41,933 nucleotides of DNA, from the NCBI GenBank assembly GCA_040876735.1, contig JBBDPC010000006.1:1-41933 (forward strand). The letters are read 5' to 3'. The notes beneath the pieces are model-generated. The model did no database searches and was not told where the DNA came from. It was given only the letters and a program-made list of their open reading frames with translations. Position 1 is the stretch's first letter. Each line of letters begins with the position of its first letter. Of this stretch, positions 37,146 to 41,933 are shown in pieces. The DNA comes from Natronomicrosphaera sp040876735. GTDB taxonomy: Bacteria > Planctomycetota > Phycisphaerae > Phycisphaerales > Phycisphaeraceae. Both the position numbers and the translations under genes were made by a program.

Positions 37146-39101
37146 TTACCCGGCTTTCCGTTGCTGTTGCATAGGGGATGATAGCGCACCGGGCGCATAC
37201 TCAGCCGCGACGGCCGATACGCCGGTCCCGTTCGCCGCGTGCGCCTTGGGCCAGGTGAAGTAGAACGTGCTCCCCGTGCCCAAGTGCGACTCCACCCAGA
37301 TGCGCCCGCCGGCTTTATCCACGATACGCTTCACCAGGGCCAGCCCCACTCCTGTGGAGTCCGTCTTGTCCCGGGGCACAAGCGTTTGAAACATGCGAAA
37401 GATCCGCTCGTGGTGCTTTGGCTCAATCCCCGGGCCGTTGTCCATGACGCCAAACGTCCACGCGGATGGCCCGTCCGTCCACGTCACGCGAATCTGCGCC
37501 TGCGGCTTGTTGTTGTGCTTGATCGCGTTGCCGATCAGGTTCTGAAACAGTTGGCGCAGGCGCACCGGGTCGCCCTCGATCGTCGGCAGGTCCCCGGGCA
37601 CCTCGATCTGCACATTGGCCGGCGGATCGAGGTCCTGCACGAGCAGTGTGACCAGTTCGGTAAGATCAACCGCCGTGGGCTGGCCTTCAGATCGGCCCAG
37701 CCGAGCGTATTCCAGAATATCGTCGATCATTCGATCCATTCGGCCCACACGACGCACCATCTCGTCAAGATGGTCCCGCCCTTCATCATCGAGTTTCTCG
37801 TCGTAGTCGCTTTTGAGCCAACCCGCCAACGTCGACACCGCCCGAAGCGGCGACTTCAGATCGTGTGAGACGATCGCGGCGAAGTCTGCCAGTTCCCCGT
37901 TCGCCTTTCGCAGTTGCTCTTCACTTTGCTTTAAATGTTCGTTGGCTTGCTGAAGCTCCTGTGCACGCAGCAACACGCCAGCCATCAGTTGCTGGGCGCG
38001 GTTCTCCAGCGTGCGCAGGTCTATGGCCGCCTGACCATTGGCTTGATCCGACTGGATGATCGGCGTGACGTCCTCCACCCGGTGAATGATGTAGGTGAGC
38101 TTCCCGTCAGGCCCGCACACCGGCGAGTTGAGCGGGCTCCACCAGCGCTGCTCGAATCCACCGCCTGCTGATGCGGGGCGGGGAATCGGGTAACGCAGCA
38201 CCGTCATCGCGTCTGCCCGCCTGGTCGCCTCCACCCGCTGAAGCGACGCCCGCAGGTTGCGCGTTCCGGTGGCGGCAGGGTCGGCCGGATCGTCGGGAAA
38301 CACCTCAAACAGCGTTTTACCGAGAATCGCTTGCCGCTGCGTCATCGTCGCCTGAAGGTAGGTGTCACTGACCGCCACGATGCGATACGTGCCGGGCTCG
38401 ATCACCAGGTAGGCGCCCGGGGCCGACTCGAACAGCGCCCGGAATTGCTGCTGAGCAGCTTCCGTCATCTGCCTGCTATGCCATGCGTAGATCGCCGCCG
38501 CGGTCACCAGCAGCATGCCCACCACCCATCCGGCAACGGAAAAAGCGACCAACCAGCGCCACCATGCCGCGGCCTGCGCTTCGCGTCGGGCCAACCGGAG
38601 CGCCGCTTCTCGATCCGCTTCCGCGATGAGCGCACGCGCCTGGTCCATGAGCGCCCGCCCCTGGCCGGTCAGCACCACCCGCTCGCCCGCCTCAAAGCCA
38701 TTGGCTCGACGCTGCTCGACTGACTCTTCCAGAATGGCCTGTTGCTCCACCGCGAGCATGCGCAACTGCTCGACGCGTGCCTGCTGTACCGGGTGGGCCG
38801 CGGTCATCTGTGCCAGGCGATCCAGCTGGTCATCAATTCGCTCACGGCCTTGAAGGTAAGGCTCCAGGTAAGCTTCATCCCCCGTGATGATGTAGCCGCG
38901 CTGCCCGGTTTCGATGTCCTGCAACTGCGAGAGCACACGCACCAGCATGGAGCGAACCTGATGCGTGTGCTCAACCCGCTCCCTCGCCTGCCAGAGCAGA
39001 TAGGAACTGACCCCGCCGCCGGCCATGGCCACCGTAATCAGCAGCATGCCGGCGATCCACACAACGATTTCATTGCGGGGGGTGGCCGAACGCGGTCTCA
39101 T
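37146..39101 (-). CDS. Membrane sensor histidine kinase: CHASE3-PAS-HisKA-HATPase
   Basis: ATG 39101 (MRPRSATPRNEIVVWIAGML) follows AAGGACC; 651 aa. Two transmembrane helices (about 11-33 and 184-207) bracket a CHASE3 domain (LSQLQDIETGQRGYIITGDE). Then PAS (FRALFESAPGAYLVIEPGTY to YIIHRVEDVTPI), coiled coil, HisKA with ADFAAIVSHDLKSPLRAVST (His in SHDLKSPL) and HATPase (LIGNAIKHNNKP, VMDNGPGIEP, TGVGLALVKRIVDKAGG). Architecture is as in cyanobacterial-type bacteriophytochrome-associated kinases, but without a GAF/PHY photosensor. Starts the three-gene operon. The signal is unknown; CHASE3 is extracytoplasmic. Confidence 0.94.
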   Translation of the reverse strand: MRPRSATPRNEIVVWIAGMLLITVAMAGGGVSSYLLWQARERVEHTHQVRSMLVRVLSQLQDIETGQRGYIITGDEAYLEPYLQGRERIDDQLDRLAQMTAAHPVQQARVEQLRMLAVEQQAILEESVEQRRANGFEAGERVVLTGQGRALMDQARALIAEADREAALRLARREAQAAAWWRWLVAFSVAGWVVGMLLVTAAAIYAWHSRQMTEAAQQQFRALFESAPGAYLVIEPGTYRIVAVSDTYLQATMTQRQAILGKTLFEVFPDDPADPAATGTRNLRASLQRVEATRRADAMTVLRYPIPRPASAGGGFEQRWWSPLNSPVCGPDGKLTYIIHRVEDVTPIIQSDQANGQAAIDLRTLENRAQQLMAGVLLRAQELQQANEHLKQSEEQLRKANGELADFAAIVSHDLKSPLRAVSTLAGWLKSDYDEKLDDEGRDHLDEMVRRVGRMDRMIDDILEYARLGRSEGQPTAVDLTELVTLLVQDLDPPANVQIEVPGDLPTIEGDPVRLRQLFQNLIGNAIKHNNKPQAQIRVTWTDGPSAWTFGVMDNGPGIEPKHHERIFRMFQTLVPRDKTDSTGVGLALVKRIVDKAGGRIWVESHLGTGSTFYFTWPKAHAANGTGVSAVAAEYAPGALSSPMQQQRKAG

Positions 39102-39476
39102 AGGAAGGTCCTTGTGGTCAAGAATCCCGCAGTACAATCCTAGGCGGGCATCTGGCCTGTGACATGTCAGTCCAACAACAGGTACCTGCACACGCCGGTC
39201 TTTGACGCCTTCGATGCCATCATCAACATCCCCAGCACGACGGTGGTCGAACGCCACGGGAGCGAACCAGGGAGCGCTGGCGGGCGCGGCGGGGTCGCCG
39301 GAACCGATTGCGGGCACCGGGCCAGGTCGATGATCGGGTGGCGGCAGGATTCGGGCTGCCTGTCTTTTGTTCGAGAGAGCCCGTGCTACCATTTAGATAG
39401 CGCGTGCACGCCTTCAGCTACGGGGGGCGGACGCCCCATCTATATTCGTGTATAGCACGGTCGATCAGGAGCAGCC
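39102..39476. other. Divergent intergenic region
   Basis: 375 bp between the kinase operon and the truncated sensor gene. A stretch at 39159-39250 reads SNNRYLHTPVFDAFDAIINI on the plus strand but has no recognisable continuation; not called as a gene. TACCAT at 39387 may be a -10. 39420-39470 carries the leader of the next gene. Confidence 0.35.
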
Positions 39477-39731
39477 ATGCCGGACAAGCCACCGACGGGG
39501 ATTTCAGGGGAAGGCCATCCGCCCTTCGAGGAGGAGTTCCAGGCGATCGGTCACATCCTTGAGAAGGATGCCGAGCAGATCATGGAACGCTGGTTTGAGC
39601 GGGCCAGCGCCGAGCAGGTGCATGCCGACCCGGATCAGCGTGAAGAGGCGATGAACGACCTGCTCTCCATGCTTCGATCGCTTGGTCAGCGGTTCCATGT
39701 AGGAAGACGCGTTATCACGTCTGTTGGGTGA
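39477..39731 (+). pseudogene. Sensor protein 5' fragment (RsbRD-N-like) disrupted by IS21
   Basis: ATG 39477 (MPDKPPTGISGEGHPPFEEE) follows AGGAGCAGCC; 84 codons. FQAIGHILEKDAEQIMERWF, then ERASAEQVHADPDQREEAMN resembles the N-terminal helical domain (RsbRD_N-like) placed before PAS and kinase domains in planctomycete sensors. The real frame ends where the IS21 element begins; the last about 10 residues and the stop come from IS sequence. The rest of the gene, if it survives, would be right of the window. Divergent from the three-gene phosphorelay, it may have been a fourth member. Confidence 0.6.
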
Positions 39732-39812
39732 CACCCAGTTTCGCGCAGCGCATGAGCGAATGTCGGACGATCCTGCCACGCCCGTCGAGATGACGGGTGA
39801 CAGGAGCGGCCG

Positions 39813-41108
39813 ATGGCGAAGCTGAACCCCGACGAGGTGAGGTGCGCGATGCTGCTGCAAGGCAAGGGACAGAAGGTCCGGACGATTGCCCGGCAACTGG
39901 GTGTGGCCGAGAGCACGCTGCGTTGCCGGCTCAAGCAGGTGCGGGCGGAGGCGACCGACGGGCGAAGCCGACAGCCGTCGGTGTGCGATTCGTTCGCGGC
40001 CACCATCCAGCAGTGGATGGAACGGCAGGTCCTGCGTGATGTTGACGGACGCTGGGAGCCGGTGAAGGAGCTGTACCACCTGCTGATGCATGAAGGTTTC
40101 ACGGGCAGCTACCGGGCGGTGCTGCGTTACGTGAGCAAGCGTCGGCCGGTGACGCGGCAGCGTCCCAAGCGGCGGGTGGAGACGGCCCCGGGGGCGCAGG
40201 TGCAGATCGACTGGGTGACGCGGCCGGTGTGCGTGGAGGCCTTCGGTGGCGTGGTCATGATGCACGCGTTCATCATGACGCTCAGCCACAGCCGGATGTG
40301 GGCGGTGATCTGGAGCCGTAACCTGGATCTTCTGTCATGGCTGCACTGCCACAACCAGGCGTTTGTTCGCCTCGGGGGTGTCACGCTCACCGCGCGGATC
40401 GACAACCTCAAGACCGGCGTGGCCAGCGGCAGTGGCGTGTGGGCGAAGTTGCAGATCGGCTACGCCTCTTATGCCAGTCAACTCGGCTTCGCGGTGGATC
40501 CGTGTCGCGTGCGTCAGGCCAGCGACAAGGGCAAGGTCGAGCGGCGCGGGCGTGACCTGGCATGTCTGCCGATCCGGCCCGACGAGCGGTTCGCCGATCT
40601 GGCCCACCTGCAACAGGTGACCGACCAGCGGGTGCATGAGCGGGCGAAGCGGTTGCCCTGCCCGGTGACGGGAACCAGCATGCATGCGAGTTGGCAGGCG
40701 GAGCGAGGGTTGCTGCTGCCGTTGCCGATGACGTTGCCCGAGCCGTTCGACGTGGAGGTGACGCGGCCGGTGCATGACGACTGCCTGGTGCACTTCGAGG
40801 GCCGGCATTACAGCGTGCCGTTCGTGTACGTGGGGCGGACGGTGCACGTGCGTGGCGGGGCCGGCGTGGTGAGCGTCTGGTATGACGGCAAGCTGCTGGT
40901 CGAACACGCCCGCCACACGGACTGCCGCCTGCTGGTCGATCAGGCCCACTACGACGGGCCGGGCGACGAGCGGGTGATGCCGCCGGTGCCGCTGGGGGTG
41001 GTGGGTCGGCGGATCGTGCTTCAGCGCAGTTGGGAACACGGCGCGGCAAGCCAGGTGGCGGGCCGCGGGATCGATCACTACGCACAACTGGTGAGGGCGA
41101 TGCGATGA
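39813..41108 (+). CDS. istA: IS21-family transposase IstA
   Basis: ATG 39813 (MAKLNPDEVRCAMLLQGKGQ), 431 aa. N-terminal HTH (VRTIARQLGVAESTLRCRLK), then the DDE integrase core: Asp in QIDWVTRP (about 133), Asp in ARIDNLKTG (about 195) and Glu in DKGKVERRG (about 243). The C-terminal domain FEGRHYSVPFVYVGRTVHVR is typical of IstA Mu-C-like regions. Catalyses strand cutting and joining with IstB. All residues intact, so the element could be active. Confidence 0.93.
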   Translation: MAKLNPDEVRCAMLLQGKGQKVRTIARQLGVAESTLRCRLKQVRAEATDGRSRQPSVCDSFAATIQQWMERQVLRDVDGRWEPVKELYHLLMHEGFTGSYRAVLRYVSKRRPVTRQRPKRRVETAPGAQVQIDWVTRPVCVEAFGGVVMMHAFIMTLSHSRMWAVIWSRNLDLLSWLHCHNQAFVRLGGVTLTARIDNLKTGVASGSGVWAKLQIGYASYASQLGFAVDPCRVRQASDKGKVERRGRDLACLPIRPDERFADLAHLQQVTDQRVHERAKRLPCPVTGTSMHASWQAERGLLLPLPMTLPEPFDVEVTRPVHDDCLVHFEGRHYSVPFVYVGRTVHVRGGAGVVSVWYDGKLLVEHARHTDCRLLVDQAHYDGPGDERVMPPVPLGVVGRRIVLQRSWEHGAASQVAGRGIDHYAQLVRAMR

Positions 41109-41872
41109 GCCGGACAAGCGACCTGGCACGCAGCGAAAAGCTGCTGGAACAACTGGGCTGGACATGGGCAGGCCAGCGGCTGGCGGAGCTGATCGAGCAG
41201 GCGGTGCGGGAGAAGCTGAGCCTGCACGCGTTCCTGGAGCGTGTTGCCGAGGCCGAGCACGCGGCGCGGGAGACGCACCGCGTTGCCGGCTGGCTGAAGC
41301 GATCGGGCCTGCCGGTGGGTAAGACACTGGAGAACTTCGACTTCACCTTCGCCCACGGCGTGGACCGGCGGAAGGTGGAACTGCTGGCGACATGCGAGTT
41401 CGCCACGCGCCACGAGACGATCCTCGTGCTTGGCCCCAGCGGCGTCGGAAAAACACACCTCGCAGCGGGGGTGGGGGTGAAGGCGGTGGCCAACGGCTTC
41501 AGCGTCTGGTTCGTCACCGCCGACGCGCTGATCGAGATGCTCCGCCGTGACGAGCAGGCCCCCGCCGCCCGCATCCGGCAGCGACGCTACCTTACCGCCA
41601 AGGTCCTGGTCATCGACGAGCTGGGCTTCCAGACCCTGGACCGCGGCGACGCCCACACGCTGTTCCGGCTGATCAACCATCACTACGAGCGGGCGAGCAC
41701 GATCATCACATCCAACAAGAGCATCCGTGACTGGCCGACGATGCTCGCCGGCGATGAGGCCCTGACCACCGCGATCCTCGATCGTCTGCTGCACCACTGC
41801 CACGTGCTGTCGATTGACGGGGCGAGTTACCGCCTGCGTCACCTTGAACAACAACTGGGAGAGAGGGAGTAA
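41105..41872 (+). CDS. istB: IS21-family helper ATPase IstB
   Basis: ATG 41105 overlaps the istA stop (ATGA); 255 aa. DnaC-like AAA+ ATPase: Walker A LGPSGVGKTHLA (about 110), Walker B VLVIDELGFQ (about 173) and sensor-like STIITSNKSIRDW. It assembles on DNA and activates IstA in known elements. Complete. Confidence 0.95.
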   Translation: MSRTSDLARSEKLLEQLGWTWAGQRLAELIEQAVREKLSLHAFLERVAEAEHAARETHRVAGWLKRSGLPVGKTLENFDFTFAHGVDRRKVELLATCEFATRHETILVLGPSGVGKTHLAAGVGVKAVANGFSVWFVTADALIEMLRRDEQAPAARIRQRRYLTAKVLVIDELGFQTLDRGDAHTLFRLINHHYERASTIITSNKSIRDWPTMLAGDEALTTAILDRLLHHCHVLSIDGASYRLRHLEQQLGERE

Positions 41873-41891
41873 GGCCGGCGTTCGCTGGGCT

Positions 41892-41932
41892 CGGTGGAAG
41901 GGGCTCCGGCTGCGCCTGCGCCCCTTCCACCG
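41892..41932 (+). repeat. Long hairpin after istB
   Basis: Perfect 13-bp arms CGGTGGAAGGGGC and GCCCCTTCCACCG with a 15-nt GC-rich loop, 19 nt after the istB stop. No T-tract is visible before the window ends. Could be a transcription end for istAB or part of the IS end. Confidence 0.6.
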
Positions 41933-41933
41933 G

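Larger units (their letters stand above)
39722..41933 (+). mobile_element. IS21-family insertion sequence, right end uncertain
   Basis: Contains adjacent istA and istB. The left end is placed near TGTTGGGTGACACCC (39722), where the sensor gene frame collapses. GGGTGACA recurs at 39726 and 39794, as expected for the multiple terminal repeats of IS21 elements. The right end is not certain; the window ends 61 nt after istB. Confidence 0.8.

Noticed and set aside
39159..39455. 98-codon plus-strand ORF in the divergent gap
   Set aside because: No ribosome site or recognisable domain; the start YLHTPVFDAF is suggestive but too short to identify.

Overview
The window is high-GC bacterial DNA, most likely from the Planctomycetota and probably class Phycisphaerae. 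This is inferred from family content, not from a search. The supporting content is a PEP-CTERM protein, a pseudopilin with the planctomycete-type C-terminal HADGHA motif, a dispersed murE-murF-mraY cluster, a pyrophosphate-type phosphofructokinase, a GH133-type glycogen debranching enzyme and abundant short palindromic repeats.

Region 1 (1-6.1 kb) looks like a small phage-derived island. A LexA/CI-like S24 repressor runs off the left edge. It is divergent from a small two-HTH protein across a lambda-like switch of back-to-back promoters and operators. A rightward cassette follows: an ABC-type ATPase, a GNAT-like acetyltransferase, a ParB-like protein, and small and large terminase subunits. 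No portal, capsid, tail or integrase gene is present, and a host gene follows immediately. Region 2 (6.1-18.5 kb) is core metabolism and envelope: debranching enzyme (-), PPi-phosphofructokinase (+), then a leftward run of zinc-ribbon membrane protein, rhomboid protease, murE, murF and mraY, then a hexose-phosphate mutarotase-like gene (+) and tRNA-Arg(ACG).

Region 3 (18.8-27 kb) has an FAD oxidoreductase, an aldo/keto reductase overlapping a small YgaP-type membrane protein, an M23-like peptidase, a secreted glycoside hydrolase, a PEP-CTERM protein and a pseudopilin. A shared 18-bp upstream motif may co-regulate some of these. Region 4 (26.7-32 kb) is a gene graveyard with fragments of a transposase (two copies), a sugar hydrolase, an alpha-L-fucosidase and a XylR-like regulator, around an intact mutarotase-fold lipoprotein and a zinc-type dehydrogenase. 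Region 5 (32.1-41.9 kb) holds TspO, an EamA exporter, a PGPGW membrane protein, a leftward three-gene phosphorelay, and a sensor gene cut off by an IS21-family element (istA-istB) that reaches the right edge.

The most unusual signal is a set of heptamer-based, mostly palindromic repeats. They sit in intergenic gaps and, strikingly, in frame inside murE (2), murF (4) and the debranching enzyme (1), one forms the mraY leader, and another supplies the C-terminus of the ABC ATPase. All clear examples lie in the first 14 kb. A second, REP-like 24-bp palindrome family also enters coding sequence.
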